From Microbacterium sp. SD291 (lineage in GTDB: Bacteria; Actinomycetota; Actinomycetes; Actinomycetales; Microbacteriaceae), in the NCBI RefSeq assembly GCF_017355365.1, contig NZ_JADIJR010000006.1, positions 1 to 64,000 of the forward strand: a stretch of 64,000 bases of DNA, in the 5' to 3' direction. This document shows positions 16,090 to 24,331 of the stretch, in pieces; the first letter of the stretch is position 1, and each line of letters begins with the position of its first letter. A program made the position numbers and the translations under genes. A model generated the notes under the pieces. The model was not told where the DNA came from. It worked only from the letters and a program-made list of their open reading frames with translations, and did not search any database.

Positions 16090-16177
16090 GGCTCTCCGCG
16101 TGGCGGCATCCAGGCCAATTCCCCCAGGGCGGAGACGCAGCAAGGGTAACCGGGCTCTGCTGGGTGCGCGGAGGGTC
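16090..16177 (+). ncRNA. ffs: signal recognition particle RNA, small (4.5S) type
   Basis: The ends GGCTCTCCGCG (16090-16100) and CGCGGAGGGTC (16167-16177) pair over 11 positions with two wobbles. The conserved helix 8 apex reads CCAGGGCGGAGACGCAGCAA and carries the AGCA side of the Ffh-binding internal loop, followed by GGGTAACCGGGCTC on the 3' side. A T-rich stretch (ATTTCCTTTGT) follows the 3' end. The RNA partners with Ffh to target membrane proteins. Confidence 0.9.
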
Positions 16178-16224
16178 ATTTCCTTTGTCAGCATCCTCTG
16201 TGGCTGCCCTGCGAGGATCATGAC

Positions 16225-16851
16225 GTGATCAGCCCCGCCATGCACCGCCCCGCCGAATCCCCGCGCTCATCCGCTCTCGGTCGCTTCGCGTCGCCGGTCC
16301 TGCTTCTCGCCGCGATGTGGATCATCCAGTTCGCCGACGCCGTGCTCCCCGGCTCGTTCACCGGATTCGGTCTGCGCTCCTGGGACGCAGCGGGACTCGC
16401 CGGGATCGCGCTCGGTCCGCTGCTGCACGCGAGCTGGCCGCACCTGATCGCGAACTCAGTGCCCTTCCTGGTCCTCGGCTGCCTGGTCGCCGTCGAGGGC
16501 GGTCGCAGATTCTGGGCCGCCACGGCGATCATCGCGATCATCGGCGGCATCGGCACCTGGCTGGTGAACGCTCCCGGCACCGTGACGGTCGGAGCATCCG
16601 GCCTCGTGTTCGGCTACTTCGGGTACGTCGTGATGCGGGTGTTCGCGCCGGGGCGCGTCTCGTACCGGATCCTGTACGCGGTCGTCGCCCTCATCGTGAT
16701 CAGCCTCTACGGCGGCTCCATGCTCGCCGGCGTGTTCGGAGTGCGTGCGGGCATCTCGTGGCAGGGACACCTGTTCGGCGCGATCGGCGGCGCGCTCGCC
16801 GCCTTCGCCGGACGGCGTCCTCGAGCCTCCGTCGGGGGTCGGCGAGAGTGA
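16225..16851 (+). CDS. rhomboid-family intramembrane serine protease
   Basis: This 208-residue protein has six membrane helices. The family signatures are HASWPHLIANS (His and Asn of helix 2), TVGASGLVFGYFGY with the catalytic Ser in GASG, and SWQGHLFGAIGG with the catalytic His. The GTG start at 16225 has GAGGA upstream, and an ATG at 16240 is an alternative. It would cleave membrane protein segments. The substrate is unknown. Confidence 0.88.
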   Translation: MISPAMHRPAESPRSSALGRFASPVLLLAAMWIIQFADAVLPGSFTGFGLRSWDAAGLAGIALGPLLHASWPHLIANSVPFLVLGCLVAVEGGRRFWAATAIIAIIGGIGTWLVNAPGTVTVGASGLVFGYFGYVVMRVFAPGRVSYRILYAVVALIVISLYGGSMLAGVFGVRAGISWQGHLFGAIGGALAAFAGRRPRASVGGRRE

Positions 16852-16952
16852 CCGCTGCGCGCACACGCCGCAGACCGTCGCGGAGCCGGCGGCCCGCGGC
16901 GCGAAGGCGGCGCCCGTCGCCGGGGCAGCGGGCACACAGGAGGCGGCAGCGC

Positions 16953-17525
16953 ATGCGGATGCTGCGCAGGATCGCCGTGTCGGCCGGCGTCGTCGCGCTG
17001 ATCGCCGGCGTCGCCGTGCTGCTGCCGCTCAGCCTCGCGCAGGAGCCCGCGGAGTTCTGCGTGGAGGAGCCGGCGACCTTCCCCGCCGGGGGCGTCGAGG
17101 GGTGGCACGGCGAGCAGCTCGAGAATGCCGCGACCATCGTCCGCACGGCTTCCGACCTCGGCTTCGGACGCGATGGTCAGATCCTCGGAGTCATGACGGC
17201 GATGGGGGAGAGCAGCCTGCGCAACATCGACTACGGCGACTGGGAGACCCGGGGCTTCACGAACCCCGACGGGTCCCGCACCACGAGCATCGGCCTGTTC
17301 CAGCAGCAGCAGTGGTGGGGCAGCGCCGAGACGCGGATGGACCCGGCCGGCGCCGCGACGCTGTTCTATGCGCGCCTCGGCCGGTTGGAGGGCTGGCAGA
17401 CGATGCCGCCGTCCCATGCCATCCACCGGGTGCAGATCAACACCGAGCGCGATTACTACGCGCAGTACCAGGCCGACGCGATCGCCGTCGTCGACGCGCT
17501 GTCCGGAGTCTGCCCCGCCGCATAG
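16953..17525 (+). CDS. secreted lysozyme-like / transglycosylase-fold protein
   Basis: This 190-residue protein has a signal peptide or anchor (RRIAVSAGVVALIAGVAVLL) and a compact muramidase-like domain. The domain has the pattern GVMTAMGESSLRNIDYGDW, then SIGLFQQQQWWG, then a segment rich in Tyr and Gln. This matches the actinobacterial lysozyme-like domain found at the end of NlpC and phage-tail proteins. The Glu in GES is the likely acid. AGGAGG is 9 nt before the ATG at 16953. Confidence 0.75.
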   Translation: MRMLRRIAVSAGVVALIAGVAVLLPLSLAQEPAEFCVEEPATFPAGGVEGWHGEQLENAATIVRTASDLGFGRDGQILGVMTAMGESSLRNIDYGDWETRGFTNPDGSRTTSIGLFQQQQWWGSAETRMDPAGAATLFYARLGRLEGWQTMPPSHAIHRVQINTERDYYAQYQADAIAVVDALSGVCPAA

Positions 17526-17534
17526 GCTGAACCC

Positions 17535-19646
17535 GTGGCGCAGAGCATCTACATCACCTCGGCCGAAGGACACACCGGCAAGTCGACGATCGCGCTCGGC
17601 GTGCTCGATGCGCTGATGCGCGTGAGCCCCCGCGTCGGCGTCTTCCGCCCGATCGCGCGCTCGGTCACCGAGCGGGACGAGGTGCTCGAGCTGCTGCTCG
17701 CGCACGACGGCGTGCACCTCGAGTACGAGGACTGCATCGGCGTCACCTACGACGACGTGCGCCGCGATCCTGACCGCGCCCTCTCCGAGATCGTCTCCCG
17801 GTTCAAGGCGGTCGAGGCCAGGTGCGACGCCGTCGTGATCATCGGCAGCGACTACACCGACGTCGCCAGCCCCGCCGAGCTCGGCTACAACGCCAGGGTC
17901 GCGGCGAACCTCGGCGCACCCGTGCTGCTCGTCCTCTCCGGCAGAGACCAGCAGAACCAGGCGGAGCAGCTCGGCACGACCACCGCGCGCACCGCGGACC
18001 AGATCGCGCAGATCGCCGCGCTCGCCGTCGCAGAGCTCGCCGCGGAGCGCGCCGAGCTGTTCGCGGTGATCGTGAACAGGGCGGATGCCGAGGCTCTCGC
18101 CGAGATCGCCGACGGCGTGCAGGCCGGGGGGAACCCGGTATGGGCCATCCCCGAGGACCGCGCTCTCGTCGCACCCTCCATGCGCGGGATCCTCGACGCC
18201 GTCGACGGGCGGCTGGTCCGCGGCGGCGCACAGCTTCTCGAACGCGAGGCGTACAGCATCGTGATCGCCGGCATGTCGATGGTCAACGTGCTGCCGCGGC
18301 TGACCGAGGGCGCGGTCGTGGTCATCCCGGCCGATCGTTCGGAGGTGCTCCTCGCCACGCTGCTCGCGGCGGCATCCGGCACCTTCCCGTCACTGGCGGG
18401 AATCGTGCTGAACGGCCCGTTCGCGCTGCCGGAGCCGATCCTGCGCCTCCTCGACGGCTTCGACGTGAGCATCCCGATCGTCGCCACGGACCTCGGGACC
18501 TACGACGCGGCCGTGCGGATCATGAGCACGCGCGGGCGGATCACCGCAGAATCCGGCAAGAGGTACCAGACCGCCCTCGGCCTGTTCCAGTCCCACGTCG
18601 ACATCACCGAGCTGACGATCGAGATGGGTCTCGCGAGATCGACCGTGATCACCCCGCTGATGTTCGAATACGGTCTCATCGAGCGCGCCCGCACCGACCG
18701 GCGGCACATCGTGCTCCCGGAGGGCGACGATGAGCGCATCCTGCGCGCGGCGTCTCTGCTGCTCGCCCGCGACGTGGCCGATCTGACGATCCTCGGCGAC
18801 GAGACGGAGATCCGCGCGAAGGCCGCGGCGCTCGGCCTCGACCTCTCCGCCGCGGCCGTGGTCAGCCCCACCGACCCGGAGCTGGTCGAGCGCTTCGCCG
18901 CGGAGTACGCGCGGCTGCGGGCGCACAAGGGCATCACGCTCTCCCAGGCCGCGGACACGGTCACCGACGTGTCCTACTTCGGCACCATGATGGTGCATCT
19001 CGGGCTCGCCGACGGCATGGTCTCCGGGGCCGCGCACACCACGGCGCACACCATCCGACCGTCGTTCGAGATCATCAAGACGAAGCCGGGGGTGAACGTC
19101 GTCTCCAGCGTGTTCCTGATGGCGCTCGCCGACCGCGTGCTCGTGTACGGCGACTGCGCGGTCATCCCCGATCCGACCAGCGAGCAGCTCGCCGACATCG
19201 CGATCTCGTCCGCCGCGACGGCTCGGCAGTTCGGCATCGAGCCGCGGGTCGCGATGCTCTCCTATTCGACGGGGGAGTCCGGCACGGGCGCCGACGTCGA
19301 CAAGGTCCGCGCAGCGACCGCTCTCGTGCACGAGCGCGCACCAGGGCTGCCGGTCGAAGGGCCGATCCAGTACGACGCCGCGGCCGACGCCGCGGTGGCC
19401 AAGGCGAAGCTGCCGGACTCGGCCGTCGCCGGCCGTGCGACGGTGTTCGTCTTCCCCGACCTCAACACCGGCAACAACACGTACAAGGCCGTGCAGCGCT
19501 CGGCGGGGGCGGTCGCGATCGGCCCGGTGCTGCAGGGGCTGAACAAGCCGATCAACGACCTGTCGCGCGGTGCCCTGGTGGATGACATCGTGAACACGGT
19601 CGCGATCACCGCGATCCAGGCCCAGCAGACGGGAGCGGCCTCGTGA
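17535..19646 (+). CDS. pta: phosphate acetyltransferase
   Basis: This 703-residue Pta converts acetyl-CoA and phosphate to acetyl phosphate. It is the long form: an N-terminal BioD-like P-loop domain (SAEGHTGKSTIALGVLD), a middle DRTGG domain, and a C-terminal PTA domain from about residue 390 (IVLPEGDDERILRAA, ending with the NDLSRG motif). The start GTG is 6 nt after TAGGCT (17523-17528), so it is probably leaderless. It overlaps ackA by four bases. Confidence 0.96.
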   Translation: MAQSIYITSAEGHTGKSTIALGVLDALMRVSPRVGVFRPIARSVTERDEVLELLLAHDGVHLEYEDCIGVTYDDVRRDPDRALSEIVSRFKAVEARCDAVVIIGSDYTDVASPAELGYNARVAANLGAPVLLVLSGRDQQNQAEQLGTTTARTADQIAQIAALAVAELAAERAELFAVIVNRADAEALAEIADGVQAGGNPVWAIPEDRALVAPSMRGILDAVDGRLVRGGAQLLEREAYSIVIAGMSMVNVLPRLTEGAVVVIPADRSEVLLATLLAAASGTFPSLAGIVLNGPFALPEPILRLLDGFDVSIPIVATDLGTYDAAVRIMSTRGRITAESGKRYQTALGLFQSHVDITELTIEMGLARSTVITPLMFEYGLIERARTDRRHIVLPEGDDERILRAASLLLARDVADLTILGDETEIRAKAAALGLDLSAAAVVSPTDPELVERFAAEYARLRAHKGITLSQAADTVTDVSYFGTMMVHLGLADGMVSGAAHTTAHTIRPSFEIIKTKPGVNVVSSVFLMALADRVLVYGDCAVIPDPTSEQLADIAISSAATARQFGIEPRVAMLSYSTGESGTGADVDKVRAATALVHERAPGLPVEGPIQYDAAADAAVAKAKLPDSAVAGRATVFVFPDLNTGNNTYKAVQRSAGAVAIGPVLQGLNKPINDLSRGALVDDIVNTVAITAIQAQQTGAAS

Positions 19647-20863
19647 GCGTCATCCTCGTGATCAACAGCGGATCTTCCTCGCTGAAGTACAGCCTGATCG
19701 ACATCGAGGGCGAGAACGAGCTCGCGAGCGGGCTCATCGAGCGGATCGGCCAGCCCCCCGGAGCGATCACGCACACGGTGCGCCCGCCGCTGAATGCGGA
19801 TGCCGTCGTCACCATGCTCGACGCCTCGTACAGCAGTGAGCGGCAGGTAGCCGATCATGAGGCCGCGTTCGCGGTCATGCTCGAGCAGTTCGCCGAGCAC
19901 GGGCCTCGGCTCGCCGAGCATCCGCCGGCCGCCGTCGGCCATCGCGTCGTCCATGGTGGCGCGAGGTTCTACGAGCCGACCCCGATCACCCGCGACGTCG
20001 AGGAGCAGATCGACGAGCTCTCGGTGCTGGCGCCCCTGCACAATCCGGCGAACCTGGCAGGCATCCGCGCCGCGAAGAGGGTGTTCGCCGACGTGCCGCA
20101 CCTTGCGATCTTCGACACGGCGTTCCACCAGACCCTGCCGCCGGCCGCGTACACGTACGCGATCGACGCCGAGATCGCCGCCGCGCACCGCGTGCGCCGC
20201 TACGGGTTCCACGGCACGAGCCATCAGTTCGTCAGCGAGTCGGCGGCCGCGTTCCTCGGCCGCGACCCCGCCGGCCTCCGTCAGATCGTGTTCCACCTCG
20301 GGAACGGGGCATCCGTGACCGCGATCGACGGCGGCCGGTCAGTGGAGACGTCGATGGGGCTGACGCCGCTCGAGGGGCTCGTGATGGGCACCCGGTCCGG
20401 CGACATCGACCCGGCGGCGCTCGTCCACCTGTCCCGCCGCGCCGGCTGCTCGATCGACGATCTCGACGCGCTGCTGAACACTCGCAGCGGCCTGAAGGGC
20501 CTCGCCGGCCGCAGTGACATGCGCGACATCCTCGCGGGAGTCGACGCAGGGGACGACGCCGCGACCCTCGCGTTCGACGTGTACATCCACCGCCTGCGGG
20601 CCTACGCCGGGGCATACATCGCGCAGCTCGGCGGGGTGGATGTCATCTCGTTCACGGCCGGAGTCGGCGAGAACGCCGCTCCCGTCCGCGCAGCGGCCGT
20701 GGCCACGCTCGGATTCGCCGGGGTGGAGCTGGACGCGGCGCGCAACATCGCGCGCGAGCGCGGCATCCGCCGGATCTCCACCGACGCATCCCGCGTCGCC
20801 GTGCTCGTCGTGCCGACGAACGAGGAGCTGCAGATCGCACGGCAGACCGCGGGGATGCTCTGA
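19643..20863 (+). CDS. ackA: acetate kinase
   Basis: This 406-residue ASKHA-fold enzyme makes ATP and acetate from acetyl phosphate. Motifs are ILVINSGSSSLKYSLID at the N-terminus, VGHRVVHGG, the catalytic region FDTAFH, YGFHGTSH and TRSGDIDP. The GTG start overlaps the pta stop (GTGA). With pta it forms the Pta-AckA pathway. acs, further on in the window, is the opposing high-affinity route. Confidence 0.97.
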   Translation: MSVILVINSGSSSLKYSLIDIEGENELASGLIERIGQPPGAITHTVRPPLNADAVVTMLDASYSSERQVADHEAAFAVMLEQFAEHGPRLAEHPPAAVGHRVVHGGARFYEPTPITRDVEEQIDELSVLAPLHNPANLAGIRAAKRVFADVPHLAIFDTAFHQTLPPAAYTYAIDAEIAAAHRVRRYGFHGTSHQFVSESAAAFLGRDPAGLRQIVFHLGNGASVTAIDGGRSVETSMGLTPLEGLVMGTRSGDIDPAALVHLSRRAGCSIDDLDALLNTRSGLKGLAGRSDMRDILAGVDAGDDAATLAFDVYIHRLRAYAGAYIAQLGGVDVISFTAGVGENAAPVRAAAVATLGFAGVELDAARNIARERGIRRISTDASRVAVLVVPTNEELQIARQTAGML

Positions 20864-20970
20864 CCGAGGCCGCACGGGCAAGGGGGGTTACCTCGCCACC
20901 TGGGCCGCACTACGCTGGCACAGTGGCACGCAGAGGTGCCGAGCCCGCCGTTCCCCACCCGGAGGTCCCT

Positions 20971-21753
20971 GTGCCCGAAACCCTGCCGGATCTTTTCGCC
21001 GCCGACGGCGTGCTGTTCGATCTCGACGGCGTGCTGACGCCGACCGCCGAAGTGCACATGCGCGCCTGGAAGGCCGTGTTCGACGAGGTGTTCGAGCGCT
21101 GGGACATCACACCGGCGTACTCCGACGAGGACTACTTCGACTTCGTCGACGGGAAGAAGCGCTACGACGGGGTCGCCAGCCTGATGCGCAGCCGCAATGT
21201 CGAGGTGCCGTGGGGTGCGGTGGACGATCCGCCGGAGGCCGACACGATCTGCGGCATCGGCAATCGCAAGAACGCCGCATTCGCGGTGTCGCTGCGTGGG
21301 GAGGGCATCGCTCCGTTCCCCGGCTCGCTGGCGCTGATCGAGCGGCTGCAGGCTGCAGGCATCCCGCTCGGGGTCGTGTCGAGCTCGAAGAACGCCGAGG
21401 AGGTGCTCGCCGCCGCCGGCATCCGCTCCTTCTTCCGCGTCGTCGTCGACGGCGTCGTGGCCGAGCGCGACCACCTCGCCTCCAAGCCTGCCCCCGACAT
21501 GTTCCGCGCCGGAGCCGAAGCACTGGGCGTCGACCCCGCGCACAGCGTCGCGGTCGAGGATGCCACCTCGGGTGCGGCATCCGCGGCCGCAGCCGGCTTC
21601 GCGACCGTCGTGGGCGTCGATCGGGGAACCGGAGCGGACTCGCTGCGCGCAGCAGGCGCGACGTTCGTCGTCGACGACCTCGACGCCTTCGTGACCTCTT
21701 CCCACTCCGACTCCCGCTCCGACTCCGACTCCGACTCCGAGGAGACCGCATGA
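20971..21753 (+). CDS. HAD-superfamily beta-phosphoglucomutase-like phosphatase
   Basis: This 260-residue HAD enzyme has DLDGVLTP (nucleophile Asp), a helical cap, SSSK, KPAPDMF and VEDATSGAASA. Next to a GH65 phosphorylase it probably converts beta-glucose 1-phosphate to glucose 6-phosphate. I chose the GTG at 20971 because GGAGG is 5 nt upstream. A GTG at 20923 lies 6 nt after TACGCT (20911-20916) and could give a 276-residue leaderless form. The C-terminus is a Ser/Asp repeat tract. It overlaps the next gene (ATGA). Confidence 0.88.
   Translation: MPETLPDLFAADGVLFDLDGVLTPTAEVHMRAWKAVFDEVFERWDITPAYSDEDYFDFVDGKKRYDGVASLMRSRNVEVPWGAVDDPPEADTICGIGNRKNAAFAVSLRGEGIAPFPGSLALIERLQAAGIPLGVVSSSKNAEEVLAAAGIRSFFRVVVDGVVAERDHLASKPAPDMFRAGAEALGVDPAHSVAVEDATSGAASAAAAGFATVVGVDRGTGADSLRAAGATFVVDDLDAFVTSSHSDSRSDSDSDSEETA
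21715..21740 (+). repeat. short GACTCC tandem repeat at the end of the HAD gene
   Basis: The sequence repeats GACTCC or close variants and encodes alternating Ser and Asp before EETA. Slippage here would change the tail length or shift the frame into the downstream GH65 start. Confidence 0.7.
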
Positions 21754-24245
21754 TCGATCGCGACCGCTTCCCCGTCGACCCGTGGCGCCTCATCGAGACG
21801 CGCTACAGCGAGGACGGCGTCGGCGAGACGCTGTTCGGCATCGGCAACGGCTATCTGGGTCTTCGCGGCAACCACATCGAGGGTCGCGGTGCGCACGAGC
21901 ACGGCACGTTCATCAACGGGCTGCACGAGACCTGGCCGATCCGGCACGCCGAGCAGGCCTACGGCTTCGCCGAGGTGGGGCAGACGATCGTCAACGCGCC
22001 GGACGCGAAGGTCATGCGCGTGTACGTCGACGACGAGCCGATCTCGTTCGACGACGCGGACGTGCGCGAGTACCGGCGCACCCTCGACATGCGCACCGGC
22101 GTGCTCGAGCGGGTCCTGCTGTGGGAGACGCCCTCCGGCAAGCGGGTGCGCATGCGGGACGAGCGCATCGTCAGCTTCGAGGAGCGCCACCTCGCCATCC
22201 TGCGACTCGAGGTCGTGGTCGAGAACGCGGATGCTCCTGTGACCATCAGCTGCCAGATGCTGAATCGTCAGGACGGTGCCGGCGTGTACGCCGGCACCCC
22301 CGTGGCGGCGAAGGGAGCCGGCTTCGATCCGCGCAAGGCCGAGAAGATCGTCGAGCGGGTCCTGCAACCCGCAGAGCACTGGCAGAGCGGACTGCGCTCG
22401 GCGCTGTCGTACCGGGTCGCGGCCTCCGGGATGACCGTCGCGGTCGTCGCCGACCACGTCGTGGAGACCGAGAACGACTACGACGCGCGCACCCTGATCG
22501 AGCCGGACATCGCGAAGAACGTGTTCCGCGTCCAGGCGCGCGCCGGCGTGCCGATCAGCATCACCAAGCTGGTCAGCTACCACACCTCTCGCGGAGTGAC
22601 GCCGCGCGAGCTCGTCGACCGGTGCCGCCGCTCCCTCGACCGGGTCGCGGTCGAGGGGGTGGAGACGCAGTTCCAGCGGCAGCGGGAGTGGCTCGCGGCG
22701 TTCTGGGAGCGCAGCGACGTGCAGATCGAGGGGCACGACGATCTGCAGCAGGCGGCGCGCTGGTGCATGCTCCAGCTCGCGCAGGCCGCGGCGCGTGCCG
22801 ACGGCGTCGGTGTCCCTGCGAAGGGGGTCACCGGCTCCGGATACAGTGGCCACTACTTCTGGGACACCGAGATCTACGTCCTCCCGTTCCTCACGTACAC
22901 GTCGCCGCAGTGGGCGCGCAACGCGCTGCGCGCGCGGGTGCTGATGCTCCCCGCCGCCCGGCGCAGGGCGGTGCAGCTGAACGAGGCGGGCGCCCTGTTC
23001 CCGTGGCGGACGATCAACGGCGAAGAGGCCTCGGCGTACTACGCCGCGGGCACCGCGCAGTACCACATCAACGCCGACGTGAGCTTCGCGGTCGGCAAGT
23101 ACGTGCGGGCGACCGGCGACGAGGAGTTCCTGCGCCGTGAGGGTGCGGACATCGCGATCGAGACGGCCAGGCTGTGGGCGACGCTCGGATTCTGGCGTGC
23201 ATCGCCGGGCTCCGCGACGGGTGAGGAGGAGACCTTCCACATCCACGGCGTGACCGGGCCCGACGAGTACACGACGGTCGTGAACGACAACCTCTACACG
23301 AACGTCATGGCACGCTACAACCTGCGCTATGCCGCGAAGATCGTGCGCGAGATCGAGGACGTGTTTCCCGAGGACTACGCGCGGCTGGTCGAGCGCACCG
23401 GCCTCGGTCCTGCCGAGGCCGCGGAGTGGGACCATGCCGCCGAGGCGATGTTCATCCCGTACAGCGAGGCGCTCGGCATCCACCCTCAGGACTCGCTCTT
23501 CCTGGAGCGCGAGGTGTGGGACCTGGCGCACACGCCGGCGTCCCAGCGTCCGCTGCTGCTGCACTTCCACCCGCTCGTGATCTATCGCTTCCAGGTGCTC
23601 AAGCAGGCGGACGTCGTCCTCGCGCTGTTCCTGCAGGGCAACCACTTCACGCCGGAGGAGAAGCGCGCCGACTTCGACTACTACGACCCGCTGACCACGG
23701 GCGACTCGACGCTGTCCGCCGTCGTGCAGTCGATCCTGGCCGCCGAGGTCGGATACCAGGACCTCGCGCTGGAGTACTTCCTGCAGTCGCTGTTCGTCGA
23801 CCTGCACGATCTGCACCACAACGCCGCAGACGGGGTGCACGTGGCCTCTGCCGGCGGTGTCTGGACGGCGCTCGTCTGCGGCTTCGGCGGCATGCGCGAC
23901 TACGCCGGCGAGCTCAGCTTCGACCCGCGACTTCCGGCTGACTGGCCCTCGCTGTCGTACTCGCTGCAGTGGCAGGGGTCGGCCGTGCAGGTCACGGTGA
24001 CCCGCGAGGAGCTGCGGGTGCAGGTGCGGAGCGGCGATCCGGTGCCCTTCACGGTCCGCGACACCGCGTACATCGCGTCCGAGGAGCACGAGGTCGTGGT
24101 CGAGCTCGCCGATCAGGGGCCGCTGCTGCCGGGGCGCCCGACGCTGCGTCAGTTCGCGGACGCCCGCCGCGAGGACGGCACGCGCATGTCGGCATCCGTG
24201 CCCGTGATCACGACGTCGATCCCGATCGTCGAGCCGATCGACTGA
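21750..24245 (+). CDS. glycoside hydrolase family 65 disaccharide phosphorylase
   Basis: This 831-residue GH65 enzyme is of the maltose/trehalose/kojibiose phosphorylase type. It has an N-terminal beta-sandwich, a linker and an (alpha/alpha)6 barrel. The general acid Glu is in GVTGPDEYTTVVNDN at about residue 508. The phosphate-site signature YRFQVLKQADVVLALF is present near residue 615. The ATG at 21750 overlaps the HAD stop, with GAGGAG upstream. The phosphorylase-mutase pair points to disaccharide phosphorolysis. Which linkage is used cannot be told from this. Confidence 0.9.
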   Translation: MIDRDRFPVDPWRLIETRYSEDGVGETLFGIGNGYLGLRGNHIEGRGAHEHGTFINGLHETWPIRHAEQAYGFAEVGQTIVNAPDAKVMRVYVDDEPISFDDADVREYRRTLDMRTGVLERVLLWETPSGKRVRMRDERIVSFEERHLAILRLEVVVENADAPVTISCQMLNRQDGAGVYAGTPVAAKGAGFDPRKAEKIVERVLQPAEHWQSGLRSALSYRVAASGMTVAVVADHVVETENDYDARTLIEPDIAKNVFRVQARAGVPISITKLVSYHTSRGVTPRELVDRCRRSLDRVAVEGVETQFQRQREWLAAFWERSDVQIEGHDDLQQAARWCMLQLAQAAARADGVGVPAKGVTGSGYSGHYFWDTEIYVLPFLTYTSPQWARNALRARVLMLPAARRRAVQLNEAGALFPWRTINGEEASAYYAAGTAQYHINADVSFAVGKYVRATGDEEFLRREGADIAIETARLWATLGFWRASPGSATGEEETFHIHGVTGPDEYTTVVNDNLYTNVMARYNLRYAAKIVREIEDVFPEDYARLVERTGLGPAEAAEWDHAAEAMFIPYSEALGIHPQDSLFLEREVWDLAHTPASQRPLLLHFHPLVIYRFQVLKQADVVLALFLQGNHFTPEEKRADFDYYDPLTTGDSTLSAVVQSILAAEVGYQDLALEYFLQSLFVDLHDLHHNAADGVHVASAGGVWTALVCGFGGMRDYAGELSFDPRLPADWPSLSYSLQWQGSAVQVTVTREELRVQVRSGDPVPFTVRDTAYIASEEHEVVVELADQGPLLPGRPTLRQFADARREDGTRMSASVPVITTSIPIVEPID

Positions 24246-24331
24246 CCCCGCAGGCGGGGTGCCGGGCGGCGGGAGCGGATGCAGGGATGCTCGACCGCGC
24301 GCGTGTCCGTGGCACGCCGTAGGCTGTTGTG

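Noticed and set aside
21162..24089. 975-residue ORF antisense to the HAD and GH65 genes
   Set aside because: It is a mirror frame of well-recognised genes in GC-rich DNA, with low-complexity Arg/Leu/Val content, no motif and no start signal.
24244..24261. Terminator after the GH65 gene
   Set aside because: ACCCCGC/GCGGGGT can form a short hairpin, but the arms are only 7 bp and no T-run follows.
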